Of a stretch of 64,000 bases of DNA, positions 53,400-61,397 are shown one piece after another. Positions within the stretch are counted from its first letter, which is position 1. Each line of letters opens with the position of its first letter. Below the pieces are notes generated by a model. That model saw only the letters and a list, made by a program, of their open reading frames with translations, did no database searches and was not told where the DNA came from. The position numbers and the translations under genes were made by a program. The stretch is from positions 6,471,501 to 6,535,500 of the forward strand of contig NZ_CP125098.1 of NCBI RefSeq assembly GCF_030020805.1. Reading direction: 5' to 3'. The DNA comes from Paenibacillus sp. RC67. Its GTDB lineage: Bacteria; Bacillota; Bacilli; Paenibacillales; NBRC-103111.

Positions 53400-53744
53400 A
53401 AAAATTCCCCTCCGTTTATATAAATAAGGATGCACTGTACATACAAGCTTCATTATAGAGAGGAATGATTTGCTAAAATGAAACAAAATGTTTTCCGCAT
53501 ATCAATTTTAGCGAAAAATGTTAATGGAGCGTAAAAATACTATCTCTAGAAATAAGAGAACAGACCCCCTCTCAGTATGGTTAGACAACCTCTATCGATG
53601 CCTTTCAAAGATGTGCGACCGCGTTTAGTGGAAGGTTGTATCACCAATAAGAAAATTCTTCACTACGATAATGCTTTAGTGAGCATAAATTTTTCTATGT
53701 GGTAAAATAACCCAAATAGGCTTTTATAGAAAGGAGTGTTTAGA
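53400..53744. other. Divergent intergenic region with dispersed element copy 2
   Basis: 345 bases. The left part carries the phoA promoter (leftward TATAAT around 53452-53457, no clear -35, as for activator-dependent genes). The right part is dispersed element copy 2 up to 53702, then ribosome site AAAGGAG at 53730-53736. Confidence 0.5.
53593..53702 (+). repeat. Dispersed structured element, copy 2
   Basis: Second copy of 30693-30803 (about 18 differences in 111 positions). Mini-hairpin is CCGC/GTGG; the long stem is ATAAGAAAATT (53647-53657) with AATTTTTCTAT (53688-53698). Relative to copy 1, one stem pair changes G-C to A-T at both bases, two change to G-T, one becomes a mismatch. Ends 42 bases before the small membrane protein gene. 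Confidence 0.7.
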
Positions 53745-53921
53745 TTGAATTTTTTCAATAACAATTATTTAAACGGGCTTTATGCCGTATTATTGGCGGG
53801 GGTATCTATTTTTACAGGGGAAATCGTAACGTTTATTATGTTGGGGTTTGTTTTCATGGCTTTATTGAACATTAATACGACTTTGCGCAAAATACTAGAG
53901 AAAATGGATAAGCAGCGCTAG
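53745..53921 (+). CDS. Small membrane protein of unknown function
   Basis: 58 residues from TTG 53745 (LNFFNNNYLNGLY) with two hydrophobic stretches (about 10-28, 32-48) and a basic C-terminus (LRKILEKMDKQR). AAAGGAG is 8 bases upstream; GTG 53736 is too close to it. No family recognised. Directly preceded by the structured element, so possibly controlled by it. Confidence 0.55.
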   Translation: MNFFNNNYLNGLYAVLLAGVSIFTGEIVTFIMLGFVFMALLNINTTLRKILEKMDKQR

Positions 53922-53944
53922 AGTGAACTGGGAGGCATTGATAT

Positions 53945-54302
53945 ATGAACCTGCATACAGATATCAACGTACTTATGAACCATCTTCTTAATCGGGGCAT
54001 TCTGCCTGCCTCTTCCAAAGTGATGAATCAAATGATTGGAACTACAGACTGCAAAGTATTCACGATTGGAGTCAACGACGAGCCGAAGTATATATTGAAG
54101 CTGGATGAACCTAGACATCTTTCTTAAGTAGTGGATTTTCATGAGACTTATGCTCACAGCTCTATATTGCCAAAGCTGCTGTATAGCGACCCTGCGGGTG
54201 GGTACATTTTGTATTCGTATATAAACGGGACAACCCATTATCATCGTGGACCCCAAAAGCAACTGGCTTCCCATTCTCGTAAAAGAACTTCTCAATCATT
54301 AA
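53945..54302 (+). pseudogene. Decayed aminoglycoside phosphotransferase-like gene fragment
   Basis: One frame reads 60 codons (ending KYILKLDEPRHLS), hits TAA at 54125-54127, then continues in the same frame with VVDFHETYAHSSILPKLL and GGYILYSYINGTTHY, as in N-lobes of APH/choline-kinase-like proteins. A frameshift near 54247 moves to DPKSNWLPILVKELLNH and stop at 54302. The catalytic C-lobe is missing. AGTGAACTGGGAGG provides a ribosome site. Confidence 0.7.
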
Positions 54303-54380
54303 AGTCCATCCACATGACCTATAGGAATATTTAACTGCTTGGAATATTGGAAAAAGCTGTTATCTTAAAAATCATTCATC

Positions 54381-54427
54381 AATAACACAAAATTTATGTT
54401 GTAATGACATATATTTTGTGTTATTTT
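54381..54427 (+). promoter_or_regulatory. Promoter embraced by a perfect 13-bp inverted repeat
   Basis: AATAACACAAAAT (54381-54393) and ATTTTGTGTTATT (54413-54425), 19-base gap. Between and across them lies TTGTAA (54399-54404), 17 bases, TATTTT (54422-54427). Right arm covers the spacer end and -10. Fits an operator for the downstream ribbon-helix-helix protein; a hairpin terminator with T-rich tail is the alternative. Confidence 0.6.
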
Positions 54428-54456
54428 ATTTTGAGATTCATTAGGGAGGTGCCAAA

Positions 54457-55341
54457 ATGGTAGATGATAAAACAAAAAGGCTTTCCGTATACTTGCCTGA
54501 AAAGGTGAAAATCGATTTGGAAGCTATGGCTAACGATACAGGACTGTCGATGACGCAGCTTATCGTTATGGCTACTCACGGCCTGCTTTCCAACTACAAG
54601 TTGAATGGTGGGCAAATCTTTGCTGATTTAGTCACAACGACCAAACGCAGTGAAAGCTTCACTGATAAGATTGCAGCTGCTCATTCAGAGGATTCCAAGA
54701 TGCGGGACTATTACGGCGCAAGAGCCGAAGAATATGAGGCTATCTACCATCGTGACGATCCGAATTATCAACAAGAGCTGTCCTTGCTGCGCAATACATT
54801 ACAGTCCTTAACTAAAAATAAAAGTGTGTTGGAAATCGCCTGTGGAACCGGCTATTGGTCTCAAGCTGTAGCTGAAACCGCTGCAAGATTCGTAGGGGTC
54901 GATATTCGACCAGAGGTCATCCAAATGGCAAAAGCCAAAAACTTGCCTCCAGACAAAGTTACATTTGTCGAGGGGGATGCTTATAACCTGGAAAGCATTG
55001 AAGGAAGCTTTGATTTCGGGCTAGCCAACTTCTGGTTCTCGCACATTCCCAAAAATAAAATCGAACACTTCTTATCCGGGTTTCATCGGAAGTTACTGCC
55101 TGGAGCTAATGTCTTCATTGCGGATAATGTATATGTGCCGGGACGAGGCGGTGAATGGATCGTCAAGGAGGACAGCGAGGATACTTACAAGCTGAGGGAG
55201 CTGGCGGACGGTTCCAGACATGAGATTCTCAAAAACTATTATGACTATGACGAGCTGCGTGAAATATTCAAGCCTTTCTCGTCCGATCTGAAGCTATACG
55301 TCGGCAGCAGCTTCTGGTATGTCTCGTATACAGTGGCTTAA
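54457..55341 (+). CDS. Ribbon-helix-helix / SAM-dependent methyltransferase fusion
   Basis: 294 residues. Residues 6-48 (KRLSVYLPEKVKIDLEAM, GLSMTQLIVMA) have the beta-helix-helix pattern of RHH DNA-binding proteins. Residues about 80-290 are a class I methyltransferase with motif I LEIACGTGYWS near 127 and acidic VGVDIRPE near 148. The linker is about 35 residues. Putative roles: self-regulated methyltransferase, or methylation targeted by DNA binding. Substrate unknown. GGGAGG 7 bases before ATG; perfect inverted repeat over the promoter; terminator downstream. Confidence 0.82.
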   Translation: MVDDKTKRLSVYLPEKVKIDLEAMANDTGLSMTQLIVMATHGLLSNYKLNGGQIFADLVTTTKRSESFTDKIAAAHSEDSKMRDYYGARAEEYEAIYHRDDPNYQQELSLLRNTLQSLTKNKSVLEIACGTGYWSQAVAETAARFVGVDIRPEVIQMAKAKNLPPDKVTFVEGDAYNLESIEGSFDFGLANFWFSHIPKNKIEHFLSGFHRKLLPGANVFIADNVYVPGRGGEWIVKEDSEDTYKLRELADGSRHEILKNYYDYDELREIFKPFSSDLKLYVGSSFWYVSYTVA

Positions 55342-55351
55342 CATCTAACAG

Positions 55352-55395
55352 AAAGGCGAAATCCTTGGAATCATCCAGAGGGCTTCGCCTTTTTT
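55352..55395 (+). terminator. Terminator after the RHH-methyltransferase gene
   Basis: AAAGGCGAA pairs with TTCGCCTTT, then T-run. Confidence 0.8.
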
Positions 55396-55401
55396 CATTA
55401 A

Positions 55402-55698
55402 TTATTTATTAATAGGTTGTCCCGAAAAAGCTTTGATTGCCAGCGGCGACGTTAGAAACTGCTTGGCCACCCCTACAAATCCGGTAAAATGCTCACTCGC
55501 ATTGTGTGCTGCCACTGCCGCTTCATCCTGCCATATTTCAACCATAGTATAAGCACCTTCTTTTTCTGTATCTTTATATAGGTTATACGATACATTTCAA
55601 CTTTCATTTCTTGATGAGGCTACTAAAGATTGGATTTCTTTTAAGAAAAGCTCTTGCTTTGCCGGGTCCACATTCATACTGGCGTGAACAATAATCAT
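55402..55698 (-). pseudogene. Antibiotic biosynthesis monooxygenase (ABM)-domain gene with in-frame TGA
   Basis: From ATG 55698 (GGAGG 8 bases upstream) the frame reads MIIVHASMNVDPAKQELF, then TGA at codon 34 (NES-stop-NVSYNLYKD), then continues open for 64 codons: EGAYTMVEIWQDEAAV, AHNASEHFTGF, to stop at 55402. Intact ABM (YgiN-like) proteins are about 95-100 residues and usually have Gly at this site, so one GGA-to-TGA change explains it. Quinone or peroxide-related monooxygenase role in the intact form. Confidence 0.75.
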
Positions 55699-55874
55699 AC
55701 AGGAAACCTCCATTTCGGTTACTTCATTATGATAGGTTATTGTTCCTGAACGAATCAGCAATTATCCATTCATCCCTTGTCTATAAAAAAACAAAATAGT
55801 CCGGCCCGATAAGCCGAACTTGGGTATAAAAGAGTATCCCCCTTGACCATCCTATAGAAGAGGGGGTGAAAACG

Positions 55875-56030
55875 ATGGCTAGAGATGTAAAATGCGAAGT
55901 GAACTCCTGTAAGTACTGGGCTGCAGGCAATGAATGCAATGCTTCTTCTATTTATGTAGTAAGCAATCACGCTAGCAAAGCTCGCGAATTCCATGAGACA
56001 GATTGCAAAACGTTTGAATCCAAAATCTAA
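55875..56030 (+). CDS. DUF1540 small Cys-rich protein
   Basis: 51 residues: KCEVNSCKYWAAGNECNA and TDCKTF, four conserved cysteines in the DUF1540 spacing, probably a small metal or disulfide knuckle. GGGGGTGA precedes the ATG. Common in spore-formers; function unknown. Confidence 0.88.
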   Translation: MARDVKCEVNSCKYWAAGNECNASSIYVVSNHASKAREFHETDCKTFESKI

Positions 56031-56039
56031 TGTAAGCTG

Positions 56040-56070
56040 AAGGCATCCTTCCGAGGGGTGCCTTTCTTTT
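56040..56070 (+). terminator. Terminator after DUF1540 gene
   Basis: AAGGCATCC pairs with GGGTGCCTT (one wobble), then TCTTTT. Confidence 0.75.
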
Positions 56071-56160
56071 GTCATCAGCTTCAAGATTTAGTATAGACAA
56101 TAATAATGATAATTATTATCAATGAGGTCCTTTTACTGAAATTTTCTATTCTGGACCCTT

Positions 56161-56619
56161 TCACATCATAGCCATATTGCCGCTGCCGCTGCTGTTGCTG
56201 TTGAAACCCGATTGAAACGGATTGCTTGGCTGCTGATCCTTATCGTTTCTTTCCGGTTGAGGGCTGTTCCCGTTATCCATTTTACTGGTGCCTTGAAAAA
56301 TCCCGCCTTCATCAATAATAAGAGATTGTGCGGTCGTATTTCCATACAGCTTGCCCGTGGCACGGATCGTCAGCTTCCCTTTACACAGTACATTCCCGTT
56401 AACCGTACCGGCTAAAATAACATTTCTCGCAATGACATTAGATTTGACAACCCCATGTTCACCTATTGTTACGTCACCTGCGCAGTCTACGTCGCCTGTG
56501 ATTTGCCCCTCAATCCGGATGCTCGCTTCCGACTTCATACGTCCCTCGAACAAGGTTCCTTCCCCTATCAACGTATCGGTCGTTTGCAGATCACGTCCGA
56601 CTTTTTTATTCTTAAACAT
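56161..56619 (-). CDS. Bactofilin (polymer-forming cytoskeletal protein)
   Basis: 152 residues. Central right-handed beta-helix core of short hydrophobic turns (SIRIEGQITGDVDC, KLTIRATGKLYGN) as in bactofilins; Asn/Ser/Gln-rich C-terminal tail. Bactofilins polymerise without nucleotide and recruit wall enzymes. ATG 56619 has GAGGGCG; the upstream extension to 56637 lacks support. It follows a membrane M23 peptidase gene by 34 bases, a pairing known from other bacteria where bactofilin positions the peptidase. Confidence 0.9.
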   Translation of the reverse strand: MFKNKKVGRDLQTTDTLIGEGTLFEGRMKSEASIRIEGQITGDVDCAGDVTIGEHGVVKSNVIARNVILAGTVNGNVLCKGKLTIRATGKLYGNTTAQSLIIDEGGIFQGTSKMDNGNSPQPERNDKDQQPSNPFQSGFNSNSSGSGNMAMM

Positions 56620-56653
56620 TAATTCGCCCTCTTCCATTAGGTTAGTTTATGTA

Positions 56654-57616
56654 TTATTTCAAATAAGGCTTAGGATCGGTTGGCTGCCCGTTCTTCAGCA
56701 CTTCATAGTGTAGATGATATCCGGTGCTTCTGCCTGTCGATCCAACTAACCCTATAACATCGCCCTTTTGCACATGGTCACCCTTTTGTACATTGATTTT
56801 ATTCAAGTGCATGTACCAGGTTTGCAGTCCTTTAGAGTGCGTAATGATAATGTTGTTGCCATGAGAGGAATCACTGCCTGTCGAGGCTACGACGCCGTCT
56901 GCTGTTACATGAACAGGTGTGTTGGCAGGCGAAGCTATATCGTATCCGCTATGAAAACTTGGTTTTGTTGTAAACGGGTCTTGCCTCAGACCAAATCCGG
57001 AGGTAATCCTCCTGCTATCAACAGGCCAAATGTTCGGGGTTATGCGAAGCTCCTCCTGTGCGACCAGAGCTTTTTCCTTCGTATCCGCAATGTTGTCCTT
57101 GAGTTCTACAACCTCTTTGCTCATCGAGCTCAGCTGAGATTTGGTCTGTTCGAGAAGCTGCTTGACCTCCTCGTCCGTGACAGGATGATCGCTTCCTCCC
57201 ATCGCAGATGACACTGCGGCTGTCCCCGATGACGACGCGGCGGATTTGGATGAGCCTGTAATGGTTCGTACCTCGTCCTCCAGCTTTCGTATATCTTCGA
57301 TTTTGTTCTTCATTTCCATGGTTTGCTGTGAAAGCTGAATAATTTCGCTTTGCAGTTGTTCAATCGTTTCATTCTTTTCTTGAACCGCGCTGTTAAATTG
57401 CTGATCCTGATAGGCTACGCGCGTCTGCAGTTCCGTTGCCACTAAAGCCGTTCTCACATGAACAGCATACAGGACCAAGGTAACCGACATTAAGGTAATA
57501 AGTCCCGCACCTGCAATATAGGGGAGTGGCTTTGGTACCTCGAAACGGCGAACGGCGCTGTTAGCATCGGGAATAATGACGAAAGTAAACCGTTTATTGC
57601 CCCATTTGAGCTTCAT
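56654..57616 (-). CDS. Membrane-anchored M23 (LytM-type) metallopeptidase
   Basis: 320 residues. One N-terminal helix (about 35-57), a long coiled coil (about 65-205), and a LytM domain with HSGYDIA (Zn ligands His, Asp) and HLHYEV (His-x-His). Either cuts peptidoglycan cross-links or regulates other wall enzymes. AAAGGAG 6 bases before ATG 57616 (MKLKWGN) sets the start. Operon with bactofilin. Confidence 0.92.
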   Translation of the reverse strand: MKLKWGNKRFTFVIIPDANSAVRRFEVPKPLPYIAGAGLITLMSVTLVLYAVHVRTALVATELQTRVAYQDQQFNSAVQEKNETIEQLQSEIIQLSQQTMEMKNKIEDIRKLEDEVRTITGSSKSAASSSGTAAVSSAMGGSDHPVTDEEVKQLLEQTKSQLSSMSKEVVELKDNIADTKEKALVAQEELRITPNIWPVDSRRITSGFGLRQDPFTTKPSFHSGYDIASPANTPVHVTADGVVASTGSDSSHGNNIIITHSKGLQTWYMHLNKINVQKGDHVQKGDVIGLVGSTGRSTGYHLHYEVLKNGQPTDPKPYLK

Positions 57617-57749
57617 GTCTTCTCCTTTTAGCTTGGCACAAATTAACATTATTCGTTGGAATACGATCTTATTCGTCGCAATATCCAAAAAAACCTTCCA
57701 AGATTTACGTTTTTCTTGGAAAATAGTTCTAAAGTACGAAGGGATTTTG

Positions 57750-57779
57750 TTGAAATAAATCGAATCATAGTACTAAATA
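57750..57779 (+). promoter_or_regulatory. Putative promoter of the ParM-like gene
   Basis: TTGAAA, 18-base spacer, TAAATA; 33 bases before the start codon. Confidence 0.4.
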
Positions 57780-57812
57780 AGTAGGTGAATATGAGTGGAG
57801 GGACTTTAATAC

Positions 57813-58904
57813 ATGAAATTGGCGGGAATCGACATAGGCAACGACAGCATCAAGGTCGTGCTAGACGGTGTTCGTGATCCTTTAATGATTCCGAATATTG
57901 TTGCGCCGGGGTACGAAAGGCATATATTGCAAGAGGAAGATTCTCCATTGAAAGCATTGGATGTTGTCGTACATAGCCCACGCCTTACCAGAAATAATCA
58001 AAGATTTTTTGTCGGCTTGCTCGCCATGGATAACGAAGACAGCGTCGAGCTTGAGGAGACCGATAACAAAGCCGTCTCAGATCAATCGTTGATCGTTGCC
58101 GTAACCGCGCTTGCGTATGCCGGCGTAGTCAGCCAGTCCGTAACCAACACAGGGTACAATAATATGGAGGAAGTCGAATATGTTATAGGAACCGGTTTGC
58201 CGGTACGCACTTATTCGTATTATCATTCTTCGTTCGAGGATCGTCTCGTTGGCGAGCATGAGGTCACCTTCTTGTCCACACCGCATTTAAAAAACCGCAA
58301 AATCAAAGTTTCAATTCGTCGTGCGATTGTGTCTATCGAAGGCGCGGCCGCCCTGTTCCAGATGGCGACGCATGACAATTTGCAAGTTAAGGACGAAGAA
58401 CTGTATCACGGCTGCATCGGCATTTGCGAAATGGGCGCTCTTACAACGGATTTCCCGGTCATTAATAAAATGAGCATCGACAATCAGTTCAGCACCGGCG
58501 AGCAAATCGGTATGGCTACCTACCTCGACGGTATTATCCGGGATGTCGAGGATCAATTCGGCTACCGCTTCCCAAGCCGTGCGAAGCTCGTCCAGCGCAT
58601 TAAGCGCAATGACTTTCTTATCCGCCGTATTGGGGAAGGGCAATCCAGCATGAAGCCGGTCGTTGATATGTACTTCACCCGTGCTGCTAATAAGATTGTC
58701 GACTTGATTAAAAAACGTTGGAAAAAGCATCCCGACATCCAATGCTTCTATGTGGTTGGAGGCGGGGCCGCTGCACTGCGACCTTATATTGTCGAAGCTG
58801 CCGGGCCGATGAAGCTGCGATTCATGGATGAAAGTGAGCTGCTAAACGTTCAAGGCTATCTGAAGCTCGCCAAAAGCAAGGTCAACCAGAACGCATTCGT
58901 TTAA
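57813..58904 (+). CDS. ParM/StbA-like actin-family protein
   Basis: 363 residues. Phosphate-1 loop GIDIGNDSIKV, connecting segments, and adenosine motif VVGGGAAAL near the C-terminus mark an actin-fold ATPase of the ParM/Alp type. Plasmid ParM forms filaments that push DNA apart with ParR; no ParR-like gene or parC repeats adjoin, so a chromosomal or domesticated role is likely. GGAGGG before ATG; terminator after. Confidence 0.85.
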   Translation: MKLAGIDIGNDSIKVVLDGVRDPLMIPNIVAPGYERHILQEEDSPLKALDVVVHSPRLTRNNQRFFVGLLAMDNEDSVELEETDNKAVSDQSLIVAVTALAYAGVVSQSVTNTGYNNMEEVEYVIGTGLPVRTYSYYHSSFEDRLVGEHEVTFLSTPHLKNRKIKVSIRRAIVSIEGAAALFQMATHDNLQVKDEELYHGCIGICEMGALTTDFPVINKMSIDNQFSTGEQIGMATYLDGIIRDVEDQFGYRFPSRAKLVQRIKRNDFLIRRIGEGQSSMKPVVDMYFTRAANKIVDLIKKRWKKHPDIQCFYVVGGGAAALRPYIVEAAGPMKLRFMDESELLNVQGYLKLAKSKVNQNAFV

Positions 58905-58922
58905 TCGTTATTCTTCCTTATC

Positions 58923-58959
58923 AAAAAAACTGCGGGTACATTGTACCAGCAGTTTTTTT
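58923..58959 (+). terminator. Terminator of ParM-like gene
   Basis: AAAAACTGC/GCAGTTTTT with inner GGTAC/GTACC. Confidence 0.9.
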
Positions 58960-59045
58960 GTTTACCGACAACTAGGCAAATGCACAAACCGCTCATCCGC
59001 CAATGTCGTATAATATCTCAGATCAAGAGAAGGAGCTGATAAGTA

Positions 59046-59276
59046 ATGAGTCGTTCGCACCGTGATCATTGTTGTCCACCAGCAGATCCGATTGTAACGG
59101 ATCCGCGCAGAATAGTTAGGAATTTTTATCACCCACAATTGGTTCAAGTGATTCACCCTATTGAGGTTGTTAATCGCCACCACTGTTACCCGGTTTATGA
59201 GCATTCGTACACTTGCTGTGAAAGAGACGAATTTGCAGGCAGCGTTAATCCTTATTTCCGCAGAGACAATCTCTAA
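59046..59276 (+). CDS. cotD: CotD-family spore coat protein
   Basis: 76 residues, rich in His, Cys, Pro, Tyr (SHRDHCCPPADP, NRHHCYPVYEHSYTCC), as in CotD inner-coat proteins. AAGGAG 10 bases before ATG. Expected to be made in the mother cell late in sporulation (sigma-K); a CGTATAATA-like -10 is present but weak. Confidence 0.82.
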   Translation: MSRSHRDHCCPPADPIVTDPRRIVRNFYHPQLVQVIHPIEVVNRHHCYPVYEHSYTCCERDEFAGSVNPYFRRDNL

Positions 59277-59339
59277 TTAATCAGGCAGGCCGCAAACCTA
59301 ATTCCGTGCAATGCCCGCGTAACGGAGCTGGCACGGAAG

Positions 59340-59368
59340 AAAGGACCGTCCTTGCGGACGGTCCTTTT
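59340..59368. terminator. Terminator between cotD and MFS genes
   Basis: AAAGGACCGTCC, 4-base loop, GGACGGTCCTTTT; works both ways. Confidence 0.92.
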
Positions 59369-59413
59369 GAAAGCCTGGCTCCTTATCTTAACATGAAGCC
59401 TTTCCTATCTTGG

Positions 59414-60655
59414 TTAAGCTTCACCAGCGGAGCCTGCTTGGCGCTTCACTCCGGTCCGGTATAGAGGAAGCATAACGATGACGCCGATAAAGAACAGCAC
59501 AGCGGCCGCTTCGTACATAGCTACAATGTGGAACATATCCTTGAGCCAACCTGCAAGGCTCATCGTTACAACCATCCCACCCATAAATAGAGGGTTAAGG
59601 ATTCCGTTGACACGGCCTACATAGGATTCCTCTGTATTGCTTAGAATCATCGTATTAATGCCGATTTGAATCGCAGGCAGTACCAGTCCAGAGATGAACT
59701 GGGCTGTCAAGGTCAGCCATAGCGAAGTAGAGAGTCCTGTAACAATCATCCCGAAGGCACTAACGACCATCCCGATAATTAGCATCGTTTGCGGAGCAAA
59801 CTTCTTGGACAACCCCATCGCTAATCCCCCACCTATGATCATTGCAACACCATTGGCGGTCATGAGCCACTGAATATTTTCTTTGGGCAGGCCTAAACGC
59901 TCCGTTACCAAAAATACACCAAGCGGTTGAATCAATCCAAGAGCAAGACCTGCGCTCAAGAAGCAGCCTCCAAGAGTAGAAAGTGCTTTTTGGGACAGCA
60001 CATACCGGAAGCCTGCAGCCATCTCTTCGGTCAGCTTCGTCGCTGGCTTTTCCTCGTTGATCTCGCGATCAGACGGCAGGAACAGCAGGACAGCGGCCGA
60101 AAGCAGGAACGCTACTCCCATAATGCCAATAGCGACTTGAATACCGTAATGCTGATACACGAATGTCCCAAGAATAGGGCCCAGTACCATGAATAAGGCA
60201 AACATCGTTTGATAGATGGACATCCCCGCTTGGATCAGCTCGGCGGGCACATGGATTTTGAACAAACGCATGCCGGATGGCTGAGAAAACTGAGATAAGA
60301 TAGCTGAAACCAGCGTTGCAAAAAACACGGCCTTCCAGGTTGCAAATACTAGTGTCAGTAGTACGGCGAACACCGATACGGCGCTCAGAACATCGCACCA
60401 GACCATCGTCCGCTTAGGCTTCCAACGATCCGCGAACGTTCCTCCAATAAATGAAAAAATAAAGATCGGGGCGAATTCCGCGACCGAAATCATCGACACG
60501 GCAAACGGGTCTCCGTTCGTTTGGTCCATAACAAATAACAGCACAGCAAAATTCCGCACCCATATACCAATCTGCAAAAATAAACCAGACAATAAAATCG
60601 CCTGTACGAAACGGTTACGGAATAATCCGCCCATTCCTTGTGGAGCTGATGACAT
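59414..60655 (-). CDS. MFS efflux transporter (MFS_3 / EntS-like)
   Basis: 413 residues with about 12 helices. FIGGTFADRWKPKR (MFS loop 2-3 motif) near 55-70. Resembles exporters of macrolides or siderophores. Ribosome site is weak (AGGATGAG). No regulatory gene adjoins. Substrate unknown. Confidence 0.85.
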   Translation of the reverse strand: MSSAPQGMGGLFRNRFVQAILLSGLFLQIGIWVRNFAVLLFVMDQTNGDPFAVSMISVAEFAPIFIFSFIGGTFADRWKPKRTMVWCDVLSAVSVFAVLLTLVFATWKAVFFATLVSAILSQFSQPSGMRLFKIHVPAELIQAGMSIYQTMFALFMVLGPILGTFVYQHYGIQVAIGIMGVAFLLSAAVLLFLPSDREINEEKPATKLTEEMAAGFRYVLSQKALSTLGGCFLSAGLALGLIQPLGVFLVTERLGLPKENIQWLMTANGVAMIIGGGLAMGLSKKFAPQTMLIIGMVVSAFGMIVTGLSTSLWLTLTAQFISGLVLPAIQIGINTMILSNTEESYVGRVNGILNPLFMGGMVVTMSLAGWLKDMFHIVAMYEAAAVLFFIGVIVMLPLYRTGVKRQAGSAGEA

Positions 60656-60978
60656 CTATGTTCTCATCCTTTCTTGTCGTCACAATTTCGTTTAACGCAT
60701 ATTCTTATACGTCATTCGAATTCAAAAGGTTGCCCTAATACAAAAATTGTTTTTTAAACCTTGTTTTTCCTCCTCTTGATACAATCTCATTGATAGGGAC
60801 AAGAGCTTAAGCCTTCGATACTTGCACATTGTACCACGTGATCTGGGTACAATCGTCGGAGAAAACCGTTATGGTTATTCTTTCCGGTAATAGGAATGAA
60901 GAACCGCTTCCCTGTACATAATACGTCATAGCCCATCTCTAACCCTATGAATAAACCAACAATTGGAGGACTTCAACA
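60656..60978. other. Divergent intergenic region, MFS / sspH
   Basis: 323 bases. The rightward side carries the sigma-G-like promoter at 60893-60923. No hairpins or other genes were seen. Confidence 0.4.
60893..60923 (+). promoter_or_regulatory. Sigma-G-like promoter of sspH
   Basis: GGAATG, 18 bases, CATAATA, against sigma-G consensus TGAATA-N17/18-CATACTA (10 of 13). Right distance from the start. Confidence 0.45.
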
Positions 60979-61158
60979 GTGAACAAGCAGCGCGCACAAG
61001 AAATTGCCGATTCACCTATTATGGCTAACGTAACCTGCGATGGCGTTCCCATCTATATTCAGCATGTCGATGAGAACAATGAAACCGCGACAATATATCC
61101 TCTCGGACAGCCTGAGAATGAACAGAACGTTGCACTCAGCAGCTTACAGGAGCAATAA
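60979..61158 (+). CDS. sspH: Small acid-soluble spore protein, H type
   Basis: 59 residues from GTG 60979: NKQRAQEIADSP, VPIYIQHVDENNETATIYPL, matching SspH proteins of spore-formers. GGAGGA lies about 9 bases upstream. Made in the forespore. Just below a 60-residue cutoff. Confidence 0.88.
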   Translation: MNKQRAQEIADSPIMANVTCDGVPIYIQHVDENNETATIYPLGQPENEQNVALSSLQEQ

Positions 61159-61231
61159 GATACAAAACAACAGACTGCACTATACCTGCTTCCCAATTGT
61201 TAGATACGACTAACAATGCAAGTGCAATAAA

Positions 61232-61294
61232 AAAGAAACCGTTCCTTGGTTAAATGGAAGTGCGACCCACCATTTAACAGGAGACGGTTTCTTT
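61232..61294 (+). terminator. Terminator after sspH
   Basis: AAAGAAACCGT/ACGGTTTCTTT outer and GTTAAATGG/CCATTTAAC inner stems. Confidence 0.75.
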
Positions 61295-61397
61295 GTACAT
61301 TTAATATACTATGGTTCAACTCGAAATCAGCTTCGCTTGAATAGATGGAACTGGGCTATTAACTCCTTGCCTTTAACCGTTTCGCCATAAATTAATA

